From Anoplopoma fimbria (lineage: Eukaryota; Chordata; Actinopteri; Perciformes; Anoplopomatidae), in contig NC_072460.1 of the NCBI RefSeq assembly GCF_027596085.1, forward strand, positions 14,574,326 through 14,638,325: a stretch of 64,000 bases of DNA, in the 5' to 3' direction. Shown piece by piece: positions 1-23,339 of the stretch. A model generated the notes under the pieces. It searched no databases and was not told where the DNA came from. It worked only from the letters and a program-made list of their open reading frames with translations. Position numbers and translations under genes: made by a program. Positions within the stretch are counted from its first letter, which is position 1. Each line of letters begins with the position of its first letter.

Positions 1-607
1 AAACTCAGAAAAACATACACACTGAATAAACAAAGAGGACCAGTGGCCACAAGTTGAAACTAACCAACGGGGATATGATGAACATTAGAGTGAACAATAT
101 AAACAGGGATTACGAATAACCTAAAAACCTCAACATATAAGTTTGCCACAATTCTGAAATATAATTTTGTGAGGGTCTTATCACCACAAATTGATGTTTA
201 ACTTCCACTCCACACTCATCTTGCATTACTTTCTGCGAAAGAAGAAATGTTGCCGTTGCTTTCAAGATGAAGTGCTTGGAAATTGGAATTCTTGAGTGGA
301 CCACTAGTTCAAAACGGTGGTTCGAAAGTAATTCCCTGGCCTGTGTGTGTATGTGTGTGAACATGCTCCATCTGTTATTAAGTGCAGCTGACATGCCCAA
401 ACTGGAGCATTCCCTCTCGTTATTTCATCCTCCTCCTCTTCCTTACTGCTCCTTCTCTCTGTTTTCCGTGTTCATCATAGATTTTCTCCATTCTCTTAAC
501 CTGCCCTATCTCTGTCTCTCCCCCACTCTAACTTTCCCATGAGACCAAATGACCTCATTTTCATCTCAAGACTCGTGCTTGAGCAGGCTTGTTCTCATCA
601 CACACGC

Positions 608-632
608 AAACATGCAAACATGCAAACATGCA
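608..632. repeat. Short tandem repeat, 8-bp unit
   Basis: About three copies of the unit aaacatgc lie in tandem within non-coding DNA. Confidence 0.8.
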
Positions 633-1913
633 GAGGTGCTGGTGCAGAAGTAGCACAATTTGTGACCATAAAGTGCGTATTATGAATATCCCTTTAAATG
701 CTTCCTACATAACAAAAGCTGTGCATTTGCTCGGACTCTGTCTGCTTTACACCTTATAGCAGCATATGTGTTTATTTGTAACAGCTGTGACCAAAGTCCC
801 TGTGCTTCCTTTTTTAGATCATAAGTGTGTGAGGCAAAGCCTTCTGGATTCAGATTGTGTCGATCATCATTGATGTGACTAAAACAAAAACGGCCACCTC
901 CCACAAACTGACTAAATCCTCACATTGCAGAGCTGTCCCTTATAACTCAAAGGCAGCTTATGGGAAGTGTATAATGAGCAGCCAAATTATGTTGAAATTA
1001 AAAAAAAAAATGGCTGAACATTGGAAATTCAATTATCAGTAAGCCTTGGGTTCAAAGTCAATCTGGAGAGAATAAATTATTATTTTTTTGTTTCCAAAGG
1101 GGAATTAGCGACTGTATTGTTATTATGCACAGTACTGGGTGCAATTCTATTTGACCATTTATTCAGCCAGATGAATTGAAAACATATTTAAATTAAAAGT
1201 TCAACATCTACCATTTGAGAAACTGTGACAAAATGGTTACTGGAATGAAATAAGTTCACATCCACATTCACAGGCATTTGTTGTGCAACAGGCAGTGGTG
1301 AAAAACACAAGGCATCAAAACACTTGACAATCTGTGCTGTATGTTTCATAAAAAAGAGAAAGGAGAGTCACCAGGACGCTGCTCCGATCGTAGCTTTTTA
1401 AATTGTTTTATTTTGCAGTCAATGGAGCGGTTCAGGCTCACGACATGTTGTCTTACACATTCCCTGCAAAAGTTTTATGTCGATGGAGGTTTGCTTCAGT
1501 ACAGTCATTGGGAATGGGAGATGTGACACACGGACTAGATAAAGGGAGAGAGAGGTGTATTGTGAGGAGATAGTGAAGGAATGGAGTAAAAGTAGTGAGA
1601 TGGGGGAGTTTTCCTTGCTGCCGATTAGCTTAACATCCCAGCTGGGGAGACACTGTGAGGGCTGTATTAGAGAAATGTGATAGCTTGTATCTGAGTGTCA
1701 GATTTAGTGTATCTGAATGTGTCTCTCCCCATTTCACTCTTACTATGTTGATGTGTGTTCGTGTGTGTGCATGCAAACTGAGGTGTGGATTGAGCCTCTC
1801 AACATATTTACCTGTGCATGAATTGAATGTGTGTGTGTGTTTGTGTGTGAAGGTGGATCGTGGGTAGGTGCATTAGTGTCTGTATGTGTTTGACAGAGAG
1901 AGTGAACATAGGT

Positions 1914-2032
<119 letters not shown>

Positions 2033-4506
2033 GAGAGTATATTCTCTTTCCACACAAGTGTATCTCAAGCGTCAAAAAGGGAATTAAGTGTAACCAGAAG
2101 AGCCCTTCCAAAGCACACACACACACACACACAAATTAGGTTGTTTGAAAAAGTAGCATCAGCTCATGGACCTGAAGGGAGTTGCATTTTTAAGTCATTG
2201 AAACGTGTACGTCTGATTGTGTTTTTGCACACACACTCAGCTCTTCAACCCTGTGCTAGGGGAGGAAACCACTTGGCAGAGAAGGATGTTTCTCTCCACT
2301 GACCCCAGCCACAAACACCCATGTATAATGCACACTCACACACTAATAGGTAGACACTGCCATCAGCTTTCCACATTCCTTCCCGTGAGTATTACATATC
2401 CTCTGAATGTTTTATAGTGATCTCAAACTTCTAAAACATTAGCAACATTGCTTCCTTCTCTCTGTCCTTTTGTCTGTGGAAGACGTTTATGTGGCATTCT
2501 GTGAGATGCACTTGTGTCGAAGGAGACAGTAGTTGTTTAATTCAGTGGTTTTATGTTTGACACGAGAGCCATGTCATGTCTGCCTGGCAGGGCAATTTTT
2601 TCTGCTTCACAAACTTTTCGCATGAAATCTATTTTTCACAACCTGCATGCATGAGTGAAGCACAAAACGGTTTATAAAAAAGGTGAATGGTTTATAAATA
2701 CAATAATTATTAACAGTAAAGATATTTTGCATTGTTTTCCTCACACTTGAAAGTGCTATACACTTTAGCAGAATATAGAATTCACAGTTGAATCAGTTGA
2801 TCACAGTCAGAAAATATCTGTTGCTGCAGAGTTGGGATTGTCTTTTGTTTAAAAATTTCCCATTATGGCAAACTGGATAAAAAAGAGTGTGTCACACACC
2901 TTCTTTATTATCCATACTGTAATTCCTAGAGTACAAGAAAATGTTTGTAGTCTAATGCAATTACCAATTCCACAAGCTCCATTCTGTTTCTTCTGTTTTC
3001 GAATGATTGCAAAGGGGAATACATTGATTCGTGATTGATGGTCAACTGGAGACAACAGCTAGGTTGCTCCTTAACAGTATTTGTAAGCAGAAGACAGGTG
3101 CAATGCTGCTTCAGTGAGTAGACATGCACTGTGAGATCATTTAAGCACACAGAGAGTCGTGCTATTACACACTTGGAGTGACACAAAGAATGGGGCATAT
3201 TGTTATTTTTTATTAAATTCACTGTTGTACATTGGCAGTATTTACTGTATGTCCTTGTTCTACGCAGAAGTACACAATTCTCTGAAGGCTCATGTGCTCA
3301 CAGCTCAACAATGATTGGTGTGGTTCATCAATACGGGATGTGGATGCAATAAATGTAACACCTGTACAATTTTGTACAAAAAAATAGGATTGCCTTGCTA
3401 TTTTATTGGATACTACCTCTCCCTTAATGTTCAATTTGAGGATAAAATATCATATCAGGTACACCTCGTATAACACATCTTAGTTATATCCTGTATCCAT
3501 ATGGGTGGGACAAAACATTATGTGCACCCCTTCAATATAGTGCAATCCAGTGCAATAAAAGAGTTAAATCAATACCGCACTGACACAATCTCAAGAAAAA
3601 CTGATCAAGAGAGGCTTTACAAATGTGGGATTTGTTGCAGGGCAATGGCGTTGGTTGGGATTTGTTCCATTTGCACCTTGGCTCATGCAGGCTTATGCTT
3701 TTGTTCATAAATAGTTCTACAGTTTGTGTCTTACAAGAGAAAAATCCTCTAAACACGCAAATGAACATTTATGCTTTATGCAATAGCTTTATGTAATATA
3801 TTTATCTCCCTGTCTCCCTTTTCTCCTCGTTTGTGATCCCCCCCATCACTCTGTAGCTAACTGTCATGTGGGGATCTGCTTTTCTATTTTGATTTCACGT
3901 CCAACTTGGAGAGGAAGTGCTTGTTTCTGTGACTTTTTGTGAGATTTTGTACGTATGAGTGTCTATTCAACTTATACACACCAAAGGTTACTCACACACA
4001 CACTCACAAAAAGCACACACTATGTATCAGTCTGTGTATTAGATACATGCAGTGTGTATGTGTGTGCTTGCTGGTTTTGCCTCCGGCTATTCTGGTGTCA
4101 GGAAGAGCAAGTCGGTCAGCCACATATTGCATCATTCTACGTAAGCTACAGACACACATGCACACATACACACTTTTGTCAAAACAATAAAGAAGAGGTA
4201 CTGTAGCCCTTCTCCCTGAGGACGCACTTACTGTGCAAGACCTGCACAGATCCACTCTCCTAATGAGGGGACAGGAAACAGAGGACACATGGGGGGAAGA
4301 GAGAGGTGAGGAAGGAAGTATTTCTGACAGACTGGTGGAAGGTTTAGAAACACACGAATCCTATAATTTAGAATAATAAGGCAATATTCATGTGCTGTGT
4401 GTTCACGTGTGTGAGGTGTCTGGGTTATTCTCTGTGTATGTTTGCGTGTGTGTGTGGCGATACATGAATTTGGTAGATTTTATGTGTCTGTTTCAAAATG
4501 GGTTTC

Positions 4507-4528
4507 TCTCTCTCTCTCTCTCTCTCTA
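4507..4528. repeat. (CT)n microsatellite
   Basis: A short pure CT tract, followed about 70 bp later by a second CT run that passes directly into a CA run (near 4600-4637). Confidence 0.85.
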
Positions 4529-4599
4529 CCTGGGCAGATTTGATGAATTTTCATTAGAGCATTTCCTTATTAAGCCTGTTTCTGTCCTTATGCTTGCAG

Positions 4600-4636
<37 letters not shown>

Positions 4637-5159
4637 GACCTTAGATGTGAACTGCTCTGTAAGCAATACGGGAATTAGTGTTTATAACAAGCAAAGGGAG
4701 AAGACCCCATACTGGGAACTCAGTGGAAGAAGCAAATGTAATAGGTATTGATGCAACACACACACAAATACTAACCATTATGTGGTATCCACACATGTCT
4801 AACTCGTAATACTGTAAGTTTAATGCAAGAGTGTGTATATTTAGAATTCCATTCACCCTCTTTTTCACTCTTGAGTCCTCTAGTACATTTCATTTTACCA
4901 GCACAGTAATTCAGACAATTGTTCCTTTACCTGCTCCTTGTCTTCATCTCTCTCAGTTCAGCTGTTTACTCTGTCTCCTCCTTGCAACTCTTATATTTGT
5001 CCCACTTTCACATCACAGCATTCGAATGTGGTGGGGCCTTAGGGCAAAAGTGAGAGTGAACCAACCCCACCACCAGGAAATCTTAAGAACCTAGAGATAT
5101 TGTTTTGAGAAGGCAAACATATTAGTTACTGATATGAGACAGAGATGTGTTTTGTATAA

Positions 5160-5960
5160 TGAACCCAAAGGTTTTATTCAAGGAATCAAAAATAATCAAA
5201 TTTGCTGGGATGGAAGCTGCGAGGGAGGAAAGAATATAATTGACAAATGAGAATTACTCAAACCAATAAGGCATTCGAAATAATTCTTTATTACATGCTT
5301 AGCTAAAAAAGGACTTACTAAATACTCAAACTACATCACAATCTTTAAAATTGTTCTAATATTTTCTTTTATACAACCAAAACTGCGTGATTTAAGTTGA
5401 GTCCAACGGTGGGGAGGCAGACTACACTGAGGAGCGCCCTGGGGTGCTACCGGTAACTCACCTCAGGTGCAACTCAGCAATCCTCACAAAAGAAATGGTG
5501 CAGTCTGCACTCGTATCCCAGTGTTTGTAAATGCATGCATAAGGTGTAGGGACCTCACCACGGGTGCCTAGCCTCCCAACAATGGCACTCTACCTCACCA
5601 TAAAGAAAAATGAAACTAATACCGAAAAGGATAAAAGACAAATAAGTAAACAAAGCCAGTTGGTTTAACAATAAAAATGAATCAAACATCAAGGCAAAAC
5701 AGTGGTAAAACAGTGGCAAAACAGTGGTAAAACAGTGGCAAAACAGCACTGAACCACCTCATATATGCGGTATTATCATATGCAGTCACTCATAGAAAGC
5801 AGGACAACAATAGAGTTTCTGTAACACGAAACACTACGAGCCACCACAGGGGCCAGAAAAGAATGAGGGTATGCCAACAGGTGCCTTAATAAGCTGGCCC
5901 TGATTCAGGAATTGGTCGGGGGAGGAGGTCTGCGTTCACAAAACTACACCCTATGCTGCA
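5160..5960. repeat. Possible old interspersed repeat, unidentified
   Basis: This stretch differs in composition from the surrounding CA-rich DNA and includes a reverse-strand AATAAA-type signal near 5170 and a small minisatellite. It has no surviving coding frame and I do not recognise the family. The repeat assignment is inference from texture only. Confidence 0.25.
5697..5746. repeat. Minisatellite, 11-bp unit
   Basis: About four and a half tandem copies of an 11-bp unit (aaaacagtggt or aaaacagtggc, with the last base alternating t/c). There are no spacers between units, so this is not a CRISPR-type array. Confidence 0.85.
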
Positions 5961-6728
5961 ATCACTATTTGGGGAGCATTCCACACCACACTAATAAGGG
6001 CTGGGACCAACCTCATGCTGCTGCATGCTCCACTCAATATTGAACCCACTCAGGTTCAACTAAGGCAATGAGCTCAGTTGGAATGAGTGAACTGATCTCT
6101 GTTTAACGACATTATATTTTTACCGGAAAGGCCGAGTGATATTGATAACATAATGAAAGTGCTTTCAGCTGCGCCTAGAATATTCATTTTGTTATTATTT
6201 CTTAATTACACCCGGTGCAATTCTTACATAAGTTTGTAAATCTAATGAAATGCCATCTGAGGAATTCTAAACCCTGAGCACTACACATGCTGGGTAAAAA
6301 GTCAATTTTGGCCATGTTTTTTTGTGTTTAGTCGAGTAAATCATGGGTGGTCTTGATGATCAATAAGGTTCAGGCTGCAACTGTCATGTCTTGTTATACA
6401 TAGATGAGGACATAGACAAGAAACACACAAACAACAAAGTGCAGGGCACATATGGTAATAATTATTGCAAATTTTAATAAAACCTGATTGTAATGCGCTT
6501 AATTACCCCTATAAGGGTTTTTTGGACACAGAAAGTGTCATTCTGTAATACTGTCAGTATGTGTGCATTTGTGAGTTTTATCTAAAATGCATTCATTTAA
6601 TTGACTTGCTCACACATCCACACACATACCGAGGGGGCTAGTGTAACAGGGTTAGTGGTTGTAAAGTGCAGGAATGGCAAACGTGTCCACACACCTTCTC
6701 CTCGTTATTCCCTTTAGTGTAACAGTTT

Positions 6729-6770
6729 GAACATCAGGGGTTGCCACATCAGTCATAACCCCTGATGTTC
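6729..6770. repeat. Perfect 14-bp inverted repeat with 14-nt loop
   Basis: The arm at 6729-6742 (gaacatcaggggtt) is the exact reverse complement of the arm at 6757-6770. The stem does not extend beyond 14 bp, which is short for a microRNA precursor. There is no flanking target-site duplication that I can see. Confidence 0.8.
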
Positions 6771-8239
6771 TTCTCCCCAATCTTGGAGAGGAATTGTCAT
6801 GATTAAACCTTTCAGACTGGAGCTCTACTAAAACGGGGATGGGTGAGGGCAAAAAGATGAGATGAAAGCCAAATATAGGCAGCCATTTGCAGGTGGTGGA
6901 ACATGAAAAAAGAAAGGGAGAAAGCAGGGAAAGACAAAGAGACCTTTAGATGACATGATCCCGCTGTCTGATTGATAGCAAAAAAAAGATAACCTTGTAG
7001 AATCACACACCTGTGTCCATGCTGCCGTGACAGAGCCGTGACAGAGTGACATGTCAAACACTAATGAGGGACAGATATGTTCAGTACGCTTCTCTGTTAC
7101 GTAAGGACTGGCATATAGTGACGAGCACCGAGCTGTACAATGTGTGCGTTAACGTGTGGATGTACACGCATGTGGAGGTTGCACAGTTGTTTGTAAGTGT
7201 GTGGTTCGTGCTCACATGGAGTCTGACATGCGAGGCCTGTCATCTCAGCCACATACCCTCTGCTCCTCTGAGTCTTCCCCCGAGGCAAACTGTAACGCTT
7301 GTTATATATATTTTATGAACACACACTCACACACATCTAGTTGTTTATCTTATCATACCGCAGATAGTGTCACCTATCAAGTCAAAGTCGATTGGGCCTT
7401 ACTTGATCGCTTTGAGCAGATATCAGGATTTTAATCGTGGTGATGCTGATAAAGTGTTGTTGATTTACAAATATTGCTGTGCTGAATCTGTATGACAGTG
7501 ACAAGGACACACCGATACACCTAACACTTGACTGACAATTTAGCAGTCTGTGAAATATTTACCTAACATCATTTCCAATTATTCTCTGCTTTTTGTAATG
7601 GAGGCACATCAAAAGCCAAACTAGTCACGCCAGCTTGTCACACAGAACATAACCCTGCTATAAAAGACAGCTTTTTTTCCCTCTTTTCTTTTTCTTTTTT
7701 TTCAGGTATTTGGACTGAACACAGGCTTAATAGGACAGGATGGCTAAAGAGATGAGTGACAGTAAAAAGCAGATTTTCTTAGAATAACCTTGACGCCAAG
7801 AACCTCTGAAACACTTCCGCTCTGAGCTGATAAAAAGAGACTCCATTCCATTTGATTCATTTTTGAGCCTACACACAACACTTGTGAACAAGCACACAGA
7901 CACACTCACACACAGACTCGCACAAGCTATTTGATGTAAGGTGCTGAAGATAAAGTGTGATATCTTGGTGTGCATTCACACCTGAGACCGTGCATACCTG
8001 TGTGTGTTAATGGATGTGCTTTCAAATGTTCAACAAATCATGCAATTGTCAACATTCCTACATTTTTGAGTTGCATTACAGCATTCCTACACCATTCTTC
8101 ATCTTTTTGATAAAACTTTATGATTTGAATCCATTAAATATTTCTCATTTCAGTTTTGATTCATCATGTCTGAGTGGTAGGCTGTCTGGACCACTTTTGA
8201 CAATCAGTAGCAATGTCAAGAAGCATTTCGGAAGTTTAA

Positions 8240-8450
8240 GCAACAAATCCACTTAGGTTTAGGAAAAGGGAGTGGTTGACGTTAATTTCACTGACAAGCA
8301 AGTCACGTGACAAGCGATTCACATAAGCCACATCACAAATAATACTAAGAACTCACGTGACTAAGGATTGACTTGACAAAATGTCAACAATTCCTTTTAT
8401 TTTGGAAGGGGACACAAACAGCGGCCTCCTGGACAAAAGTCCTGTGTTAA
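8240..8450. repeat. Probable diverged teleost interspersed repeat
   Basis: The sequence starting around cttaggtttaggaaaag, with repeated cacgtgac motifs and ending near cctcctggacaaaagtcctg, resembles a dispersed repeat I associate with many fish genomes. The family name is not certain and the boundaries are approximate. Confidence 0.4.
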
Positions 8451-10636
8451 GAAAATAATATAATCACTGTCACCTTACCTGATCAACTTTTGACAGTTTC
8501 ACTACAAACAATGAGGATGAATCAAACAAACATGACCCAGGATGTTCCATCATCTTTGAAATTGTGGATTGTTTTATATTGCAGCTTTAAACAGATGAAA
8601 AAAAGGAGGGATGAAATGTATGACTGCAAAAATTATGTAATAGTATTTGAAAACATTAATAATTACTGCTACTGAAATGTTAAAGCACACAGAACACAGC
8701 GCCAAGTTTTAGTGATTCAAAGCAGCACCTGCTGCTGAGAGATCAGTGGTGGTGTCACTGAGTCAGGCTGAAATGTTGCATTGTACTTCAATGCTTTCAT
8801 TTTATCTCTGATATTAAGCTACCTCCACCTACCCAGGAGATATTCAGAACGAGTGCTATGAATTTGTTTTGCAGAGAGGTCGCCCTGTCAGCATGCCTTC
8901 AAATGCTATCTGACATCTGGGACAGCCCTTAAAATGAGTCACACAACACATTATCACACATAGCCTGTTGGCACATACCTACATGCACCCACATGCGTAC
9001 ACACACATTCACCTGTGAAAACATTCACAGGCACATAGTTGTGAAGCTGTGAGGTTGAGAGGTACTCTCAATCTGCCTCTGCACACCTGTTTTCCACGTA
9101 GTTCTCAGGTACACTATTTTTCTCTATCCTTTTTGCTTTCTGTTCCAATCGTTTCTCACCTCTTTCCTCATCTCCCATCTTTTCCTCTCTCCCTTTCTCA
9201 TCTCTTTTCTTCTCATATCCTCCCTTATCGCCTCCTACTCCCTGTTAAAGATTCAGGATTTGTACTAACTCAGTATTCTGCAGGTATGGTGCTTTTAAGG
9301 GCGAGAAACAATCTAGAGTGATACATTCACATGTTGACATTTAAATTACATACAGTTTGCAGAAATTCTTTTTGAAGACAGTCAAGCTTTCAGGGAATTA
9401 ATATTAAAAAGGGAAGAGCATCATTTTAAATGTTTAAGATTTGGCCAGAAATTGAGTTTAAACATTCAAAGAAAAAAACTAAGATTATCAACATAATGTG
9501 AAGAGCATACAGTGGTGACATTTTGTCAAAGACGTCTATGGGGACTCTCTGTTACCAGAGGGATGGTGGCGCTCCCTTCACATCAAGCCAGCATTACCTT
9601 CGCCATCCTGGACCATGTCATTGAAATGTTGTTGTGCTTACATAATCTTCTGGCAGAACTAGGCCTTTTCAATCCACTGCTATATTCCCCTCGGTCTCAC
9701 TGGGCATTACGCTCACACATATGGACACACATGTGCACACACACAAACGCACAGCCTTCTGCTCAAACTCCTATCTGCACGGGACATATCCGCATCAACC
9801 TTTGCACTTTGCTCAGACACATACTCACATGCATGCACTCAAATACACACAAACAGTGTATCGCAGCGCTCTGGATTAGGGGTACAGATTAGAGATTAGG
9901 GCCAGCACTGGGATTACACAGTACTCTCCAGCCCCGCCTCCACCATAGATCAGAAGCACCTCTGCCCCTATCATCTACAATGGTGATGCTACACACACTC
10001 ACACACAGAAAGAGAGAGAGAGAGATACAAAGAGAGTGATTCACTGATTTGCATTCCTTAATCCTAAATTAGCACCTGCAAAATGTCATTACCTCGGAGG
10101 ATTTCTGTTGTCTCTCTGTTCTTAGTCATCACAGCATATTCTCTATTTTTCTCAGTTCCTTTCCTTCTCTGTCTCTCTCAGTTACACACACGGCACTATC
10201 CTGAAGTCCTCTTCTCTACAGCTGCTTATAGCATCACTCACACTTACAACAGCTCCCACTCCCTCTTATCACATATTTCCTGACTTGGTCAATTCCATGG
10301 GTTTGCCTTGATATAGATAAATATCAGATAGACTGGAGGAAGAGATCCCCACTGAGTGAAAGTCAAGAGAACCAATAGAAATTAATTATCCACCAGAATG
10401 GGTTTTGTCAGGTATTAGAAGGACATTCAGGATAGATGGCTGAAGCTTCCGGGAAATCTGTGTCCTACAGTAGATGAAGTGTTAAAGGATGTGGGTGAGG
10501 ATTGCCTGAGGAGTGTGGTGAGATGGTATATCGATTGCTGATTCACTATCTAGATCCTTGATTTTCTACCTGGGCGTATGGGACCTCCTGTGGGGTCACA
10601 AGCTATTTAAGACATGATACAAATAATGTGTACTAT

Positions 10637-10639
<3 letters not shown>

Positions 10640-10680
<41 letters not shown>
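10640..10680. repeat. (TA)n passing into (TATG)n
   Basis: About 15 TA units followed by a few TATG units in non-coding DNA upstream of camkv. Confidence 0.95.
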
Positions 10681-10842
10681 CGTAATCATTGGACGTAATC
10701 ATTGGAATAGATTATTGGAATATATTTTTTCCAGACACATTCTCATTTTTCAGGATGAATTCAAATCCATTCACATTCACAGGAAGTTTAGAAAGTTTAA
10801 AAGGTCATGAAGTGCTGATCTAGATCAAAAAAAATCCAAATC

Positions 10843-10845
<3 letters not shown>

Positions 10846-10936
<91 letters not shown>
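10846..10936. repeat. (CA)n microsatellite, about 45 units
   Basis: A pure CA tract of about 90 bp, 540 bp upstream of the camkv start-codon exon. Confidence 0.97.
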
Positions 10937-10937
<1 letters not shown>

Positions 10938-11473
10938 TACAAAAAAAAACTAATTTTCCTGTCATTAAAACCCAGCATCAGTGTTACTCAGGCCACCAGT
11001 GATTGCTGAGGAAGCCAGCTGCTTGAGGGACACAGGGACACTGCCCTTTATAAATAAAGTTTAACTTGAACTTGACAGACGTTGCACAGAATCTGTAGAC
11101 TTTAGCAGAGTGGGGAGAAGCTCAGTGGGTAGCTTAGTATCTGTTGACAGGGCTGGCACGCAACCAGGCTGCCAGAAGCGTTAGTATCCAGATTCGTTCA
11201 GAAAAGGACTTGGCTGTATCTGTGGTTCTCTAATACACTGTATATTTTCAAGGCTAATAGTACCTCCCTTGGGACCTCTGTCTTCAACCACTGGAGGCTT
11301 TCATGATGTTTCATCAGTACTTCCTTTCCTCTTTAACATGCTGGTCCATGCTGCTCTGCAATCCCTTTATCTGTTATCTAAAGGTGTCATCAAAATAATT
11401 CATGCTTTACTTTCCCCCTTTGTAGTGCACTGATTGAGATGTATTTGTCTTTATTTCTTAGGTGAATGCCGTT

Positions 11474-20273
<8,800 letters not shown>

Positions 20274-21420
20274 AGCAGGTGTCCATGATGCAAATCACAA
20301 CACCTGGAACATTGGATATATAGTTTAATTGTGAGGTTTTAAAGATTCTCTCCCAGAGTTTTCATCCACTTATTCCCCAAAGGAAAACCATGCAACGTTG
20401 TTTGGTTTGGCTGTGTGTTCATATTGAGAATAGTGGTTGCGAGAAAACTCCCGAAGGCATTCAAATACTCTCATGACTGGAGTGTTGGGGGAGTAACATA
20501 GGGTACTGTATCACTCTGTAGGACAGCTGCAAAGAGAAAGAGAGTTTGCTGATCTAATCCAGATTGTGTGCATGAATGCTTACCACACAACCTTCTCATG
20601 CTGGAATCCAAGCACTCAGCGCAGGTAGCAAATGATGGATCTACAAAAGTAAGAATAGCTTGGTTAAATCTTCAGCTAATGGTGAGAGTTACAGCTAGGA
20701 AGTGATTTGCATTATCCCCTAAAAACTGTAAATACACACAAAGAACTAGGTTCCTAACTCTTGCTGTGCTCCCATGTTGTAAACTTTCTCACATCCAAAC
20801 TGACATTTACTTTTTCAAAACAGCTCATCCCATTTCATTATTTTATTGTACCTTTTTTATGTAGCTATTCATTCTATAGTGAGGCTGCAAAATCATAAGC
20901 TTGCAGTCACAGAGTTGTACAGACATTTGTGAAACTGAGCTGATTAAGCCTTCCCATTGGCTGCTGAAGATAGGGATTTGTTTAACTGTATAGTGTATTT
21001 AAACTTGATTTGTCACTCAAAGTCTTGTGAGTTGCTCCACAACTGTTGAAGAGTTGAGGAAGATTTTAAGACACAACATGTTGTGTAAATGCTTTGCAAT
21101 AACACAAAAAACACGGACACTCACTCACATTAACTTTTTCAAAGTTCTCCAAAAGTTTAGCCCAGAAAGTGTTTTAATTTTTATCCTGTTTTGTCGATAC
21201 ATTCATTTGGTAGGCCTACTGCCAATTGGAATTCTGTCTATCATTTCCCCTTGATACAAAAAAATATATATATTTCTGAAGTTCATTCTGCTTTTGGATC
21301 TATGTAATACCAGGTTCTGTGCTTTTCTCCTGAACAAGTCTAGACTTCCACTATTCTGTCCCTATGTAAACTGTGCTCTGTTTGCAAGTCTTTCAATAAA
21401 AGTAAAAAAAATAAGATGAA
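20274..21420 (+). other. camkv: camkv 3' UTR
   Basis: AT-rich, non-coding sequence following the stop codon. It ends shortly after an AATAAA signal at 21395-21400, which is followed by an A-rich stretch. No second gene is visible in it. Confidence 0.75.
21395..21400 (+). terminator. camkv: camkv polyadenylation signal
   Basis: A canonical AATAAA about 1.1 kb downstream of the stop and the last good signal before the CpG-rich uba1 promoter region. Confidence 0.75.
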
Positions 21421-21899
21421 TCTTGTCTTGTTTCATTGGCTGAAAGCCGTTCAACCTGAGGTGGTATCACATTAAAACGGTTGTCTGTTAACAATGTACA
21501 ATGCAAGGGTAAATATCACTATGTTTCGTATGTGCTGGCGCTGAAAACACCGTTTACCGTTGATTTAACACAGACGTATTAATTATCACGCCATGACTAC
21601 AAGTCCCATCGGGCCCTGCGTGAATTTCGGATTAGTCTATAATCGTAAAGGCACGGGGGTGAAGAAAATGTCCGTTCACAATTAACATGCGATTAAACTA
21701 TTTAATTGTGTATAACTCAATACACTCTGCCTTCTTTGAGGTGTGGTTGAACATTAAAGAAGCAGATGACATTGTTTCCCCCCATGAATCAATTGGAAAC
21801 ACTTTTCGGTGGACCCTCTGGACGGGGATGTGGTTGTGCCTGTAACGTGCACATGTTGCTGCTTTGCTTTGCTTTGAGCTGAAATAGAGTGAGGGGAAA

Positions 21900-22085
21900 C
21901 GGTTCTGGAACAGCCGGTCAGGCAGCCGTCCAGCGGAAAAAACTCACACAGAGCCCGCCACCCCGACACACGGCTCAGTTCGCAATCAGCGGCAGTGTTG
22001 AATTCTCACATTGTTTGTCAGATTTCTTGCTTTAAATACAAGCCGATTTTAATACTACAGATCAGGCCGAGTAATATCGGATGTG
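21900..22085 (+). promoter_or_regulatory. uba1: Candidate uba1 promoter and first non-coding exon A
   Basis: A CpG-rich stretch that ends at a strong donor (GT at 22086-22087, gtaagt). Downstream DNA holds a run of near-repeats of gctagttagctaaca typical of fish 5' regions. The use as a first exon is inferred from position and donor quality; the transcription start is not known. Confidence 0.45.
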
Positions 22086-23339
22086 GTAAGTTCTGCACAC
22101 TTGTGTAAGCTCTCGCCTTTGGTAGTGTTAGCCTCAGCTAGTTGGCTAACATTAGCTAGTTAGCTAACATAGCGGGCACAAGTAGGGAAAAAGTGGTTGG
22201 GTGGCTAGATAGCTCCAAAGCTAGCCGCACACAAGCTAACAACTACGCAGTCGTTTGATCTGCGTTACTGGGACTCGTTAGCGCGAGCTGCTGCTGCCTA
22301 GCTGAACGTTTTCCCCCGTGCGCCTCGGCTAACCGTCGCTTAGAACCCAATGGAACGTAGCCGTTAACCATAAATTTGAATTTGAACGTTCCATGTGTAG
22401 AAGCTGCTGTGGGGATGTGTGTGTGTGATGAAGACCGTTAGCCGAGCAGCTAGGAGGCTACAAACACCAACTTACATGGGAACAGTTCACAGGCAGACAC
22501 GGGCTGCCTCGTACCTGGAGCCCACTCACCACATTCACCTCGATAGCTGTGTTTTGTTGAACGTGACAATAAGGGCTGTCGGTGATTGCGTTGCCACAGT
22601 AACGTAACATTTCTGGTTTCTCCTCCTGGCAACTTGAGAAGTGACATTAATGCGATAAAATGGATTAATTGTGTTGTTTTTTCCTCCATCTCTCAGCAAT
22701 GGTGTATAAAAGGGGGAACCCCCCTCGACATGTGTCCCCGAGAATATGCGGCCCACTCTCTCTCTCTCTCTCTGGGCCTTTGTCATTTTGCAAGGCACCC
22801 CCTCCCCCAACCCTCCTCCTCTGTAAGGAGAGCTCACCCCTAACCTCAACGTACCCGGGCCCGACGCTCAGCATCACCCCGGCCAGCAGCCTGCCTAGTG
22901 CCGTACCTGTCTGCCGTCACTGAGGCACCGCCAGCTGCCCATGTGTGTGTCTGGAGACAGGAAAAGCAGGATTTCTTCAAACCACAATAGACCAAATGTG
23001 GTTGCAGAGATCACGTCTAGTCTGGTTAAAGCCTCTCATGTGAGGATGCATTGTGTCAACGTACCCCTGAGTTTAAACCACATTTAAATCACCTTAAATT
23101 GCTCTTTATGTTGAAAATAACCTAAAACACTCAGTGTTTTTTTAAGAGTAATTGCTACATACATGTGTGCACGGTTCTCCTTGTGCTTCATTGTACAGTA
23201 ACATGCATCTTCTTCTTGCAAGGGAGGGTTGAGGCTCATGTGTGGCAGCCAATGGGCGGCCCTCCCGTGTGGGCAGCGTGCTCAGCGCCACCCTTCCCTG
23301 TTGAGAGTCTCAGCCCCTGCGTCACTCAGCCTCCGCCCC

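Noticed and set aside
3430..3720. Possible SINE-like segment with a short plus-strand frame
   Set aside because: I could not identify a promoter box, tail or family, and the frame has no similarity, so I left it out as a feature.
5697..5746. Possible CRISPR-like array
   Set aside because: The 11-bp units are contiguous without spacers, in a vertebrate genome. It is a minisatellite.
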